Below, piece after piece: positions 57,701-62,213 of a DNA stretch of 64,000 bases. Source of the stretch: Rugalucina vietnamica (lineage: Eukaryota > Mollusca > Bivalvia > Lucinida > Lucinidae); contig OZ024871.1 of assembly GCA_964017185.1 (NCBI GenBank), positions 23,908,488 to 23,972,487 on the forward strand. Direction: 5' to 3'. Below the pieces are notes generated by a model, which was not told where the DNA came from, did not search any database, and saw only the letters and a list, made by a program, of their open reading frames with translations. The stretch's first letter is position 1, and each line of letters starts with the position of its first letter. The position numbers and the translations under genes are program-made.

Positions 57701-58178
57701 TAGATTTGGCCAGAAGAAAAACACAATGCTTGCGGGACAAGATCAGAAAGAAAAGACTCCAAAAACCAACAACAAACCTACCGAAACTAAAGGCAGTCAT
57801 TTTGATGGTTCTCTGGCAGGTAGTGTTGAGACTAACTTAGAGCAGGGTACCAGAGTGTCGTCTGCTGTGTCCTCCAGTGATCTGCTCAACAAAATGAGGG
57901 TACGCAATGAAGTATTGACGAAAACTAATGATGAAAATGATGATGATAGTGGTGCTTTTGTGTCTGATGAAAATGCTCTGGAACTCATTAAAAAGATGCG
58001 GGAATTCATTATGTTTGAATGCAGGAAGTTTGGACAGGCGACAACAAAAGAACTTCTGGAGGAATTTGGACCAAAGTTGCCTCCATCCAACTCAGCCAAG
58101 TTCAGGGCCATGTTACACAGTATATGTGACTTTGAAAAGGATACAGGTGTTTGGAAATTGAAGAGTGACTTTAAATAA
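22386..58178 (+). CDS. ERCC6: ERCC6/CSB orthologue, complete, 21 coding exons, 1396 aa
   Basis: CSB is the SWI2/SNF2 ATPase that binds stalled RNA polymerase II and starts transcription-coupled nucleotide excision repair. Coding exons are 22386-22584, 25287-25386, 26248-26371, 41638-41719, 42384-42779, 43079-43253, 43469-43597, 44161-44313, 46804-46939, 47480-47650, 48042-48218, 48790-48906, 49157-49252, 50086-50301, 52906-53016, 53455-53669, 54746-54943, 55182-55774, 56533-56667, 56875-57061 and 57698-58178. All phases join and total 4191 nt. Visible parts are an N-terminal coiled region, TGEMTPFGT, acidic stretches and the helicase core: DEMGLGKT with K431, DEGH 537-540, [26 protein letters not shown] and RAWRIGQ. 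A charged linker, GVPTWTG and a C-terminal winged-helix-like segment ending GVWKLK follow. Human CSB is 1493 aa. No stop or frameshift was found. Intron 3 carries a Helentron. Confidence 0.97.
22907..24887. mobile_element. Foldback element with ~740-bp inverted arms
   Basis: The ends are CACACTGGTAAATGTAAAAG and its inverse, flanked by 5-bp direct repeats TGTAT (22902-22906 and 24888-24892). The left arm (22907 to about 23650) reads as the inverse of the right arm (about 24165 to 24887), including matching aagatggcggaaaaggtaaa and ggtatcgaagcaaatg stretches. The ~500-bp centre has no ORF. The inner arms carry sequence related to the CATAGATTGTGGG MITE. It occupies most of ERCC6 intron 1. Confidence 0.9.
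25034..25265 (-). mobile_element. PAL MITE copy 6
   Basis: It starts tgagccacctcataag, with the hairpin gatcagcttcgcagt ... agctgatcagcgcc and the arm caggtcggtttgtgg. It ends 21 bp before ERCC6 exon 2. Confidence 0.88.
25287..25386 (+). CDS. ERCC6: ERCC6 coding exon 2
   Basis: It is 100 nt, with acceptor ttttacag and donor GTAAGG. It encodes [19 protein letters not shown] and on, the predicted coiled-coil near the CSB N-terminus. Confidence 0.93.
25728..25845 (-). mobile_element. Palindromic MITE (CATAGATTGTGGG family), partial copy
   Basis: The half copy gcttgcccatacaatatt ... attgaaaattttc ... attgtgggtatacattagaac matches the left half of the copy at 60020-60265. The other half is missing. 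Confidence 0.6.
25975..26203. mobile_element. Small TIR MITE around a perfect hairpin
   Basis: The outer ends gggcctgttgttcaaaa and ttttgaacaactgggcc are inverted. Inside lies an 83-nt hairpin (26053-26135) with 33-nt arms differing at one position and a 17-nt loop. No ORF. It lies in ERCC6 intron 2, close to exon 3. Confidence 0.7.
26248..26371 (+). CDS. ERCC6: ERCC6 coding exon 3
   Basis: It is 124 nt, with acceptor tttacag and donor GTAATC. It encodes [17 protein letters not shown] and on to [13 protein letters not shown]. The last part resembles the human RKLDSVKRQKYNK. It ends in phase 0 before the 15.3-kb intron 3. Confidence 0.95.
26471..28730 (+). repeat. AGCTCACC-family repeat with ~5 tandem ~435-bp units
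   Basis: The head is tagctcacctgagccgaagg, then a (CGTCCGT)n-like tract. Units near 26580, 27030, 27490, 27940 and 28400 repeat ctctgaaaccgcttggccaa, catgaccaagatggcc and gatgaccttgacc. The right end breaks into Helentron-derived sequence and no tail is seen there. Confidence 0.8.
28735..29560 (+). pseudogene. Decayed Helentron 5' fragments
   Basis: 28735-28822 matches 30718-30803 of the intact Helentron. 28983-29365 matches its start, including the ttttatattttcag and gacaggtaagtatgaatc motifs and the 48-bp repeat. About 29470-29560 matches 31000-31080. Large internal deletions, stops and altered order show these are non-functional pieces of one or two related copies. Confidence 0.8.
29561..30189. 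other. Spacer before the intact Helentron
   Basis: AT-rich, with a C-run near 29905-29918 and a SINE-like piece near 30075-30165 (catcccagtcaacacatttt, then tcatgtcgggatgg). The Helentron 5' terminus probably lies here but could not be fixed. Confidence 0.4.
30211..37893 (+). CDS. Helentron (Helitron2) transposase, intact 2560 aa: peptidase-like, DUF6570-like, HUH Rep, PIF1-like helicase, endonuclease
   Basis: Rolling-circle transposases nick and transfer one DNA strand with a Rep domain and unwind it with a helicase. In order: 48-bp-encoded repeats ([16 protein letters not shown], about 26-75); a probable cysteine peptidase with C281/C283 and a D407-S-H409 motif; basic repeats 528-767; a Cys-rich DUF6570-like region from about 827 (CSCC and CHTC pairs); a Rep domain with H1336-I-H1338 and Y1512/Y1516; a helicase with GGAGVGKS 1882-1889 and D1971-E1972; a C-terminal APE-like endonuclease with AETR 2380-2383, GDFN 2492-2495 and SDH 2549-2551. 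The endonuclease marks the Helentron branch. It is uninterrupted, so possibly active. It lies in ERCC6 intron 3 in the same orientation. Termini were not found. Confidence 0.95.
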   Translation: MPKRKGWKKSKSKRTDWRTGKYESSTSPISEWAQSPERRPALSPISEWAQSPERRPAFSPISEWAQSPEWKPALRPEKMQALSPEKMPVFIHEKKQAYNQKQSVYNTELEGENIQNKQTEFQHNDLLEDALLTSLDSEQKRANKDNQANTNEFQQLVIDLSKLIENVKSNVQTDFDAVFLDTFPGVDADYQSRNIENLSERQDITVCSQKTMFQQHAWHKKDITAQPHVNRDSSEPGLDNDVVCYQAVKSSVQLWNACDLVFGSFHQNDVRFSEQSRGYQCTCNALCMLSYSSCLDTEKSSILDKVLCEGDVLYQSVIKKLREDGKFVNHLLTLEEIPDDFKVEIGKFTSEKLPIVSGVLLDTQNLGLPTLHEVLQSVFLYATSGLLTIGAICSAVFRKNDMYVFFDSHSHGENGLSSNDGTSCLITFTSINDLVTYMYAFYDSLNLDTNTNLQFDFLPIKIKMTEETRSFKDQMDRNMEAYFNDQRLRQAHKAQLKRSRISSISIEESKAALGKKRKKNRMEYYKLYRRKCRQITAFKAKEKQSKQTARANPVFKAKETVYQLESKQSARKDPVFRTKEKISKQYRRTNPVFKAKESVYQLESKQSARKDPVFRTKEKISKQYRRTNPVFKAKETVYQLESKQSARKDPGFKTKERIAKQSARKDPVFRTKERIAKQSVRANPDLNAKEIVYQLESKRAARKDPVFKAKERESKQSARTNQAFKTKERKSKQIARENQAFRARERVYQNASKKKARENPYILECERIKKQQVRQEKRKIEDNSEINVPRKRCKHDTDTVSKPHHKHFENIENAIKQFHSDISIGPIYACSCCHQTWFRKSVSMLKNTHISAESKRLHCTGLTSLRNEEWICHTCLSALKDSKIPKLSVANGMKWPDKPPELNLHQLEERLIALRIPFMQIRELPRGGQYSLKGNVINVPVDIQPTINCLPRPMDENFTVAIQLKKKLSYKKVDFKENVRPLRVLSALHWLMNNSKLYKNSGIVINDSWFQEVTESAEDTVREFLEVSKEQSTGRSSTENEKQEQDKSCENAIEEATDYESDHYSEIDVNDHVGNIDTLVDDADIDNKYDKVFTFAPGEGQHPLSLYQDQEAEYLCFPTIFCGQTPPSKDERVVPVHYSDIVKWELRSVDRRAAQSVPNIFFKHKKLQMKQISDKVNLAIRRCKKRGQKITAAEARDSNYLDKLVNLDEGYYIFRQLRNSPAYLEMRKKDIFAMIRQLSLPTWFMSLSAADTRWTDLLKMLAKLNDGTEYSEKELEKLTWQQKTKLVQKDPVTCSRYFDHRVQEFLNTILKSSCEPVGKVRDYFYRVEFQQRGSPHIHMLVWVENAPTLETNSEEEIIQFVDQYLTCSSDNEKTADLVKLQSHKHSRTCRKKGKPICRFGFPLPPLPRTMLLYPLEENVDKYKKKNTELQKVMNECKENEDMTFNEFLQNIAKMDFEDYICCIRSSLKAPKVFLKRKTKEMRINPFNENILLAWKANLDIQIVLEPYGCASYIVGYISKSQRGMSAQLDAAAKEARRGNLDLKKQVRHIGNVFSNCVEVSAQEAVYLDLQIPLTKCTRDIVFINTSIPEERIFLLKPKAALDELPAESTDIESENVIQRYSKRPRQLGKFCLADYVSKIDVIYPKGNKLPEKFDDTNDDDSFVSSSEDEGHESLDESDTKTSDLLFKAKNGTKYKKRKVPRIIRYVKYNQKKDPENYFREQLMLFVPWRNELKDLIGCFGTYEAHYNSVQTSLISKRNEYEHHAEELELARQMMEAEERDYDQIAPNAEQENREAEEEGSGESEKFVCFNPSRVVEQRHYDIGIELQSTCSVPPVETNSILLPEEEYLGLLRSLNLRQREFFNHIVHWIKCKDEPVYAFLTGGAGVGKSVVIRALYQSLFRILNLKDGENPDEKRILLCAYMGFAAFNISGQTICSAFHRKMYQKGTNHLSADELNTFRIKYRHLKIIIIDEISMVGNMTLSFIDTRLQQLMGTKEVFGGLSVIAVGDLFQLKPVGDYLICLDLKKGASSLGRNLWKELFTMYELVDIMRQKDDLAFAQLLNRLRLNEMTEEDKQKLQTRVVDRETGDYPKDALHLFAMNCYVDKHNDTILSQLPGEKFVIPCHDSVVSANIPASRHQSLIDNLPKDYGQTGQLKKSLTVVVGMIVVHTANVDVEDGLTNGATGVVKHVDFRWMEGTNRPSIIWVLFDDPRVGRATREKNKKFYNSSIHSDWTPVFETQRTFIVNYKTFQRSQFPVTPASGKTVWKAEGATVDKVVVDLSQIVTKKIPHVHYVAFSRVKKLEDLYILNMNEAAMALDDDVTIEMQRLRTDAALELCYVPLYKIGSDKTKIAFNNARSLHKHYKDVQFEPNVLAADIIGFAETRLCSRDENVHFALKRFRLIRLDDTVKETNNRPYHGLALYVKEYLQIQKVVKMQCKSFEFIFTNTFSIQRSYVQVVVLYKYPKSSQTDFRKDLNCHLRPVIDLNAKLVILGDFNIQIDGTSTGFVDFVETLFGCMQQIKQCTTDSGSVLDLIFSNSEGLCDVIEAYWSDHKLIYCAIDK
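30285..30432 (+). repeat. 48-bp tandem repeat inside the Helentron ORF
   Basis: About three units of cccatcagcgagtgggcaca ... ggaggccggcattaagt encode the 16-residue [17 protein letters not shown] diverged array of the same unit lies in the decayed copy at about 29065-29245. Confidence 0.9.
31791..32510 (+). repeat. Internal repeat array in the Helentron ORF, basic ~19- and 38-codon units
   Basis: Units of the form [16 protein letters not shown] and [18 protein letters not shown] alternate through residues about 528-767. Nucleotide identity between some units is nearly complete, so recent tandem duplication is likely. Confidence 0.9.
37894..40315. other. ERCC6 intron 3 after the Helentron ORF
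   Basis: About 2.4 kb of AT-rich sequence, probably including the Helentron 3' region. A palindromic gaggcgcct sits near 40170. No gene was recognised. Confidence 0.5.
40320..40395 (-). mobile_element. tRNA-derived SINE head, minus strand
   Basis: Read on the minus strand it has gcctctgtagaatgttggtt, an A-box-like ggttaagctac and a B-box ggattcgatccc, ending ggcttctccag. It is the same type as the SINE at 18512-18674, without a recognisable tail. Confidence 0.65.
40435..41297 (+). repeat. AGCTCACC-family 3' remnants split by a hAT-like element
   Basis: gcatttacaggaccaatggtcctctgg (about 40451-40477) and ctcaggtgagcgatatcagg ... tggtcctctggtt (to about 41297) are family tails. Between them, taaatcatgaccttgggttg and gaaaggtcaaatattg are family body sequence interrupted by the element at 40548-41114. 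Confidence 0.65.
40548..41114. mobile_element. hAT-like non-autonomous element
   Basis: The 8-bp direct repeats AAATATTG (40540-40547 and 41115-41122) flank inverted ends: GGTGCATTC ... ACCAGAATGGAC on the left and GTCCATTCTGGT ... GAACGCACC on the right. Both sides carry extra (C)CGGAATGGAC copies. The 567-bp interior has no ORF. Confidence 0.8.
41638..41719 (+). CDS. ERCC6: ERCC6 coding exon 4
   Basis: It is 82 nt after attgcag, encoding [20 protein letters not shown] and on to RLPLSDK. An earlier ttttcag at about 41611-41615 is an alternative acceptor that would add in-frame residues of no family likeness. Confidence 0.9.
41733..41959 (+). mobile_element. PAL MITE copy 7
   Basis: It starts ttgagccgcgacgcg and ends gatgtggctcaa, and carries ccaggtccgacacaaacc. 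It begins 13 bp after ERCC6 exon 4. Confidence 0.88.
42021..42255 (+). mobile_element. PAL MITE copy 8
   Basis: gagccgcctcgtgagaaaac and the end ttgaggtggctca. The hairpin is gctgatcagctactcg ... aaggtgatctgcg. It is about 60 bp beyond copy 7 in ERCC6 intron 4. Confidence 0.85.
42384..42779 (+). CDS. ERCC6: ERCC6 coding exon 5
   Basis: It is 396 nt. It contains [11 protein letters not shown], matching the vertebrate IRTGQMTPFGT, then a long acidic region with [12 protein letters not shown] and NEWLPSDQD. Confidence 0.95.
43079..43253 (+). CDS. ERCC6: ERCC6 coding exon 6
   Basis: It is 175 nt. It carries a basic run [11 protein letters not shown] (possible nuclear localisation signal), an acidic stretch, and [16 protein letters not shown] just before the ATPase core. 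Confidence 0.95.
43469..43597 (+). CDS. ERCC6: ERCC6 coding exon 7
   Basis: It is 129 nt, encoding [20 protein letters not shown] and on to [16 protein letters not shown], the start of the SNF2 fold. Confidence 0.95.
43846..44065 (+). mobile_element. PAL MITE copy 9, shortened hairpin
   Basis: It starts tgagccttcccatgag and ends atgcagtggctca. The hairpin lost bases (gctgatgaagctggtctg). It lies in ERCC6 intron 7. Confidence 0.82.
44161..44313 (+). CDS. ERCC6: ERCC6 coding exon 8, Walker A
   Basis: It is 153 nt. It contains [23 protein letters not shown]2 motif I, with K431 as the ATP-binding lysine. Confidence 0.97.
44397..44633 (+). mobile_element. PAL MITE copy 10, flanked by 35-bp direct repeats
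   Basis: A complete copy with strong inverted ends (tgagccgcctcgtgggaaaa / ttttcccatgaggcggctca) and the hairpin gatcagcttcgcggttaccg. The sequences at 44365-44399 and 44632-44666 are direct repeats with two mismatches. Confidence 0.92.
44843..46517 (+). repeat. AGCTCACC-family repeat, complete
   Basis: The head is tagctcacctgagccgaagg and the tail ctcaggtgagcgtttacagg ... attggtcctc. It has three ~320-bp units of the ataagaactctg ... ctatggcaact type (as at 1-1300, opposite orientation), followed by the gaccaagatggccgcc unit. It lies in ERCC6 intron 8. Confidence 0.85.
46560..46800 (-). mobile_element. Palindromic MITE (CATAGATTGTGGG family), copy 3
   Basis: cataccccacttttatatat, the inverted pair cataga ttgtgggtac / gtacccacaatctatg, and the end gggcaagttttcataatg. 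The copy at 60020-60265 is the same sequence inverted. It runs up to within a few bases of the ERCC6 exon 9 acceptor. Confidence 0.8.
46804..46939 (+). CDS. ERCC6: ERCC6 coding exon 9
   Basis: It is 136 nt, encoding [20 protein letters not shown] and [16 protein letters not shown]2 motif Ia, nearly identical to vertebrate CSB. Confidence 0.97.
46960..47194 (+). mobile_element. PAL MITE copy 11
   Basis: agccgcgtcatgagaaaacc to catgacacagctca. It begins 20 bp after ERCC6 exon 9. Confidence 0.85.
47480..47650 (+). CDS. ERCC6: ERCC6 coding exon 10, DEGH motif
   Basis: It has 57 codons with motif II ([19 protein letters not shown]). Confidence 0.97.
48042..48218 (+). CDS. ERCC6: ERCC6 coding exon 11
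   Basis: It has 59 codons, with motif [23 protein letters not shown] and [11 protein letters not shown]. Confidence 0.97.
48790..48906 (+). CDS. ERCC6: ERCC6 coding exon 12
   Basis: It has 39 codons, [20 protein letters not shown] and on to LPAKNEQ. Confidence 0.97.
49157..49252 (+). CDS. ERCC6: ERCC6 coding exon 13
   Basis: It has 32 codons, [20 protein letters not shown] and on to ILSRKLM. Confidence 0.96.
49572..49807 (+). mobile_element. PAL MITE copy 12
   Basis: tgagctgtgacatgagaaaa to gatgacgtggctcaa. The hairpin is ctgatcagctgtgcagttac. It lies in ERCC6 intron 13. Confidence 0.85.
49851..50060 (-). mobile_element. PAL MITE copy 13, collapsed hairpin
   Basis: tgagcctcgtcatgag to cgcatcgcagctca. 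The hairpin is shortened to ggcgcagatcagcgcc. It ends 25 bp before ERCC6 exon 14. Confidence 0.85.
50086..50301 (+). CDS. ERCC6: ERCC6 coding exon 14
   Basis: It has 72 codons, with [16 protein letters not shown] and [20 protein letters not shown] and on to TQSKQ, the start of the second RecA-like lobe. Confidence 0.97.
51496..51779 (+). mobile_element. Retro-inserted fragment with two poly-A tracts
   Basis: Poly-A runs at about 51619-51640 and 51750-51779, the second preceded by AATAAA at 51733. GCAAATGGACA occurs at 51485-51495 and again at 51780-51790, so it may be a target duplication. That sequence is also part of the host repeat, so the left boundary is uncertain. Confidence 0.5.
51545..51601 (+). 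other. Possible alternative terminal exon of ERCC6
   Basis: A good acceptor (tctatttcttgcag) precedes 18 codons [18 protein letters not shown] and a stop, in the phase left open by exon 14. AATAAA follows at 51733. Use would truncate CSB after residue 757. It is only a sequence possibility. Confidence 0.25.
52906..53016 (+). CDS. ERCC6: ERCC6 coding exon 15
   Basis: It has 37 codons, [20 protein letters not shown] and on to [11 protein letters not shown], matching motif IV surroundings. Confidence 0.97.
53455..53669 (+). CDS. ERCC6: ERCC6 coding exon 16, motifs V and VI
   Basis: It is 215 nt. It contains [40 protein letters not shown] and [12 protein letters not shown]. Confidence 0.98.
53670..54530. 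other. ERCC6 intron 16, first part
   Basis: It contains two direct copies of a ~55-bp stretch with gagaaaaagcc(a/g)tatcacc near 54125-54240, and a (CAAAT)n tract at about 54444-54485. No gene. Confidence 0.6.
54531..54714. mobile_element. Palindromic hairpin element
   Basis: Outer inverted arms (gatatgacaattttcatatc / gatatgaaaattgtcatatg) enclose repeated cgtatcagccctcg and cgggctgatacg units that form a second stem. It lies 31 bp before ERCC6 exon 17. Confidence 0.75.
54746..54943 (+). CDS. ERCC6: ERCC6 coding exon 17
   Basis: It is 198 nt, encoding [27 protein letters not shown] and [11 protein letters not shown]. It corresponds to the region just after the helicase core of vertebrate CSB. 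Confidence 0.97.
54951..55012 (+). mobile_element. PAL MITE copy 14, left-end fragment
   Basis: tgagcctcgatgcgagaaaa and tttccgccctggtatgacac. It begins 7 bp into the intron after ERCC6 exon 17 and is cut off, running into SINE-like tail sequence (tgactggcatgttcaataaa). Confidence 0.75.
55182..55774 (+). CDS. ERCC6: ERCC6 coding exon 18, charged linker
   Basis: It is 593 nt. It encodes a Glu-rich run, a helix [18 protein letters not shown], a Ser/Lys/Asp-rich region and a basic end [13 protein letters not shown] that may act as a nuclear localisation signal. Confidence 0.94.
56217..56453 (-). mobile_element. PAL MITE copy 15
   Basis: tgagccaccgcatcag to ggcacagactcaa. The hairpin is gatcagctgtgcagtaaatg. 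It lies in ERCC6 intron 18. Confidence 0.82.
56533..56667 (+). CDS. ERCC6: ERCC6 coding exon 19
   Basis: It is 135 nt, with [20 protein letters not shown] and [12 protein letters not shown], both conserved in vertebrate CSB. Confidence 0.96.
56875..57061 (+). CDS. ERCC6: ERCC6 coding exon 20
   Basis: It is 187 nt, with [26 protein letters not shown] and [10 protein letters not shown]. Confidence 0.96.
57247..57648 (+). repeat. 33-bp minisatellite of splice-acceptor-like units in the last ERCC6 intron
   Basis: About 12 units of ctgtaaaagctgttttgttt plus gtccttgcagtaa. Because 33 is a multiple of three, two frames stay open across the array ([11 protein letters not shown] and [11 protein letters not shown] repeats), but neither looks like a real protein. 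Many units end in a pyrimidine-rich ttgtccttgcag. Confidence 0.92.
57698..58178 (+). CDS. ERCC6: ERCC6 coding exon 21 and stop
   Basis: It has [15 protein letters not shown], which corresponds to the vertebrate CSA-interaction motif region, then [20 protein letters not shown] and [17 protein letters not shown], the C-terminal winged-helix region needed for repair in human cells. It stops with TAA at 58176. Confidence 0.97.
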
Positions 58179-59129
58179 GTTATGTATTATGGTGCTAAGT
58201 AGATTGAATCTTATTGTGATGGCATTTAGCAACCAATAGCGAGACATGTTGTATGTCATGCAAAACATCGAGTCTGAAAATTTTTTTGACTGACCTCAGG
58301 AGAAAAACTTTGGTACATAGCCACCTATTTTGGGGGGCATTTAGATCTCTAAGTCTTTATTTCTGATGAAAATAGTTAATTAATGGGCATTGTTATTTCA
58401 TTGTTTTTCATTCTAAGGCATGAATTTTATTATGAGCCATTAGAAGCACTTGGAAGTACTGTTTCAGAAGGCCTGATTCTTTTTTAAGGTTAGTGCATTT
58501 GGTAGATTTTGTGGTAAGTATTTAGGAATTGGTAGGTTAAATTCCTGTATGCAAGAGGTCTTTCAATTATTTGTCAGTACTGTATTGTTAAAGGATATCT
58601 GCATTGCTTAAGCTTGCAACATAAAAGTGAGTTTAGCACAAGACTTATAATGTAAAACAAGAAATCTGTTACTGGTATAATACTATTTACTTACATATTA
58701 AAAGAATAATGGTAGCTAGTTTCTTTTTCCGGTGATAAAAATACTTGTAACGAATATGCTTTGTTTCAAACTGAGACAGCTGGTGTAGAGCCTGCAGGTT
58801 AAGCTATGACTGTTTAACCCATATAAGACAAATGGACTTGTCCATCATTATCATTTGGGTGAGTCCACTCACATTTTTAGGGGGATAAGGAATGATTTTG
58901 TATCTTTATTCCATTCTTCGATGAAATTCCTCTGAGCAAACATAATAGCCCCAGATCGGGTCTATACTGTTTGCCTATGTCCCACAAAAAGGATGCCAGA
59001 CTAATAGGACTCATTACAGTCATCTTACACCAGTACATGAGAAACCTTAAACCAACTCATTTTAGCTCCAGGGGTTTAAAATGTCAAACCAGAGCTGTAC
59101 ATTTGAAAACATGTCCAACCACATCATTC
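58179..59129 (+). other. ERCC6 3' untranslated region (putative)
   Basis: AT-rich, no ORF. ATTAAA at 58697-58702 is the best polyadenylation-signal candidate. The true transcript end is unknown. Confidence 0.4.
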
Positions 59130-59320
59130 ATAGGGGTGCATGATGGTCTAGTGATTAATGCAAATATGGATCTATTTCACGGGTATTCAAACCACTCTGG
59201 CAAGGGGTAAGACACAACATGTTGTACATAGTCATATACTTTTTTAAAATACCCAAGAAGCAATGGATCAGTCCCAATATGACTAAAAATTGTTGAATGG
59301 GATGTTAAACCACAAAATTA
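59130..59320 (+). mobile_element. Decayed tRNA-derived SINE
   Basis: A tRNA-like head gatggtctagtgattaatgc and a tail agtcccaatatgac ... gttgaatgggatgttaaacc. The tail motif matches the SINE at 18512-18674. The B box is degraded. Confidence 0.5.
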
Positions 59321-59411
59321 AAAAAAGATCTTACTCAAAACAGGCTACACCACCATACAGATGGTTGAACTTGAAATATCAGTTTTAAGAAAGAGGATTA
59401 TAGTTTCTATA

Positions 59412-59635
59412 TGAGCCACTGCACCAGAAAAACAACAGTCTGCATTTGCGAAAACAAAGATGCAGATCAGCTTGTAGTAACTGCGCAGCTGATCAGTGCC
59501 TTTGTTTTCACTACACAGATAGTACAATTCCTCTACTTTCTAAATCCAAAATTTCCAGCCTCTAACCATCTTCTGTGACTGTACAGCCCGGTTTGTGTTG
59601 CACCTGGTCAGTTGGTTTTGTTACCCGAAGGCTCA
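59412..59635 (-). mobile_element. PAL MITE copy 16
   Basis: tgagccactgcaccag to acccgaaggctca. The hairpin is gatcagcttgtagtaactgc. It is intergenic. Confidence 0.82.
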
Positions 59636-60019
59636 TATAGGAATAACAAACATATAGATCAGCTCAGCTGCTGATGTCATGGTGCAGCTTATTTTCTCTA
59701 TTTTCTCCTTTAATTTCATTTTGTCAAATCAGGATTTTCTTTTCAAATGTTTAGTCTTTGATTATGGATTGTTTAGCAAAGTGTTCACCAAGATGTTTTT
59801 ATATTGATAACTTTTATAGAAAATCGTGTTGCATTTAAAAAGACAAAAAAAAAACAGAATAAAAAGGAAGAAAGTGTATATTTCTAATGCCTTGGTCATA
59901 TTACACATATCAGAGCATGCTTTTTTTTTGGGCCACTGGTTGGCTGTTTGCCTGCCTGCAATATTACAATGTGTGTCAAGCCAAGCAATAACAAACTCTG
60001 TCAGTGGAAAACGTTACGA

Positions 60020-60265
60020 AAACTTGCCCATGCAATATATAGAGATTTTTTGAGCTTCGAAAATTGAAAATTTTCCTCTGAATTTTTTTTATATTTTTCT
60101 TTTTTTTTTTTGCTCAAAACATAGATTGTGGGTTCACGAGCCCACAATCTATGTTTTGGAGCAAAAATAAGAAAATTAGGCATACCCCTGCATACCCCAG
60201 TTTTGCTATATAAAAGTGGGGTATAAAAAGGGGGTAAACATTACACGGGCATGTCTTCCTGAAAA
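60020..60265 (+). mobile_element. Palindromic MITE (CATAGATTGTGGG family), copy 4
   Basis: The perfect inverted pair catagattgtgggttc / gagcccacaatctatg is followed by aaaataagaaaattagg, cataccccagttttgctata and gggcatgtcttcctg. Confidence 0.82.
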
Positions 60266-61429
60266 ACATGTTCAGTTGCTCACTCACCAAATGTGGTTTA
60301 CTGCATTTTTCTCGCTACACAAAGTGCTGAGTTTGCAATTTGCATATCTATTTATAGGCACAGTAATATCACTTCATCATCTGGAGACTTGTTCTTTGTT
60401 CCAGCAGTCGGCATCCATCAAATACTACTTAGAAAGCTGTAGTCAGTGGAAATGCTCACTTAGCTAGAAATAAAAGATTTTGAAATTTGCATACCTATTT
60501 ACAGCACACCATCTAATATATTCTTGTTTTGGCTCAAAAGGTGGGCTTGCGGTATACCCACGTGCTCCGACGTCAGTCACTGTCACCATCTTCAAACATC
60601 TCTGAAACTGCTTGGTCAGCCATAGCCAAACTTCATCAAATCCTCCCAAACCAGAAGGCCTATGATTTTGAAACTTTTCATGAAGCATCTACAAAGTATA
60701 TATCAAGCATGCCACTGGGATTACCTTGACCTATTTTATGGCAGGGTCAACTTTGATCACCTATTTGTTTGAATGGGGAATCTTAGTGGTAAAACGCCAT
60801 TCAATTGCGTAAAACTCTCTGCGAATCAGATGTTTATGAAAATAATTTGGGTGTTGCTGCCAGGTCTATATACATGTATATTTCCATAAAATTAAAACAT
60901 CTCTTAAAACGCCTGGCTAATCAAAGCCAAATTTCAAATGGAGCTTCCTTAAAAAAGAAAGAATGTGAGTTTGTTTTATTGATCTAGGTCACATACCCAC
61001 CAGGGCTATAAACAGTTAAAACCTCTCAAACCAGATGCAATATGAACTTGAAACATGGCATGGGTCACCACAAGCTACAATCAGTCTGTAGTGTAATTGG
61101 TGGTCCTTTATTGACCTTGACCTGCTTTACAGCAAGGTCAGTTTAGATCGCATATGGAATGACAAAAGCGTAACAAAACCATTTAAAGGTAGAAATACTG
61201 CTGAAAATGGAAAAGTTTATTTCTGTTGAGATTTAACGCCAAGGTCAAGGACGGAGCTGCGCTGCTTCCTGGGTATCTATCCATCTGCGCAGTTATGCGT
61301 GCGAGACAATAAAAGTAAAAAAGTGAGACTTAAAAGAATGACGGTGACGAATGAAAAAAGATGATAGTGTTAGATTGTTAGTCGAGAAGAATAAAAGCAG
61401 GCTAAGAACAATATTTCTCTCTATGGCAC

Positions 61430-61965
61430 TGAAAAGTTGATCTTGCTCACCTGCCTCTTGAAGGAGTCAAATTCAGGAAAAGAATTTCTGCTGGGAGCCG
61501 GTTCAAAAAAACAATCGTCATGGGATAGAACGAACATCTGTAATAATAACGTGCACAGTCAACAGGCTCCAAAATCTCACCATGCAGGGTATACTGGGAG
61601 TGGACAGGCTCATTTGCTCTGCTGATGTGCAGAACCTAACATTTACTAGGATTGAATTCCATGTCCCAGGTTCGTTCCCACGTTTGTAAGGTGTCTAGAT
61701 CCTTTTGAAGGGTTTTACTGTCATTCTGATTGTCAACAGTGAGGTATACTGCAGTATCATCTGCAAAAAGCCTGACCTGAGACTGAATGTTTTCAGGAAG
61801 ATCATTTATGTAGAGCAAGAAGAGAAGTGGACCGAGGACGGAGCCTTGTATCACTCCTGACGTAACTGATACCTCTGGTGAACACCCCTCCCCCCTCAAT
61901 CACTACAGCCTGAGTTCGTCTACCAAGAAAAGAACTGATGCCTATAGTTCCACGAGTGGACATGT
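61430..61965 (-). pseudogene. LINE reverse-transcriptase 3' fragment, broken
   Basis: The minus strand shows ISSFLGRRTQAVV, a frameshift in a G run, then VTSGVIQGSVLGPLLFLLYI and LFADDTAVYLTV, ending NPSKC and a stop. Past the stop, VLHISRANEPVHSQY and then NRLPAEIL show a large internal deletion. It is a jockey/CR1-like relative, unlike the intact LINE at 13.5 kb. Confidence 0.85.
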
Positions 61966-61969
61966 ACTG

Positions 61970-62080
61970 AGTATATGTGCCTTGCTCAAGGACACAACAC
62001 GGTACCCGAGCGGGATTTGAACCCAGGACCTCTCAATTCGGAGTCTGACGCTCGACCACTAGGCTACCGCGATCCCTGAA
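61970..62080 (-). mobile_element. tRNA-derived SINE, minus strand
   Basis: The minus strand reads gggatcgcggtagcctagtg gtcgag, a B box gggttcaaatcccgc, then gtgtccttgagcaaggcac, a body motif common in metazoan SINEs. It is a different subfamily from the 18.5-kb SINE. Confidence 0.75.
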
Positions 62081-62213
62081 AAATAGACAGATTTATCAGA
62101 GTACATGCTGTTGGTCCAAGGTAGCCCCAGGTCTGTGTGCAAGGATGAAAGCTTTGGAGCATATACTTAATCTCAGATAAACGTTTAAAGGACAATTGGC
62201 CATTTGGTTTATT

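Larger units (their letters stand above)
60530..62213 (+). repeat. Old AGCTCACC-family repeat with nested insertions
   Basis: The degraded head is ggctcaaaaggtgggcttgc, units are weak (cttggtcagccatagccaaa, ttgacctattttatggcag), and the degraded tail is atctcagataaacgtttaaa ... attggccatttgg. The LINE pseudogene and a SINE sit inside. Confidence 0.6.

Noticed and set aside
61999..62075. tRNA gene on the minus strand
   Set aside because: It is followed by the gtgtccttgagcaaggcac SINE body, so it is a SINE head.
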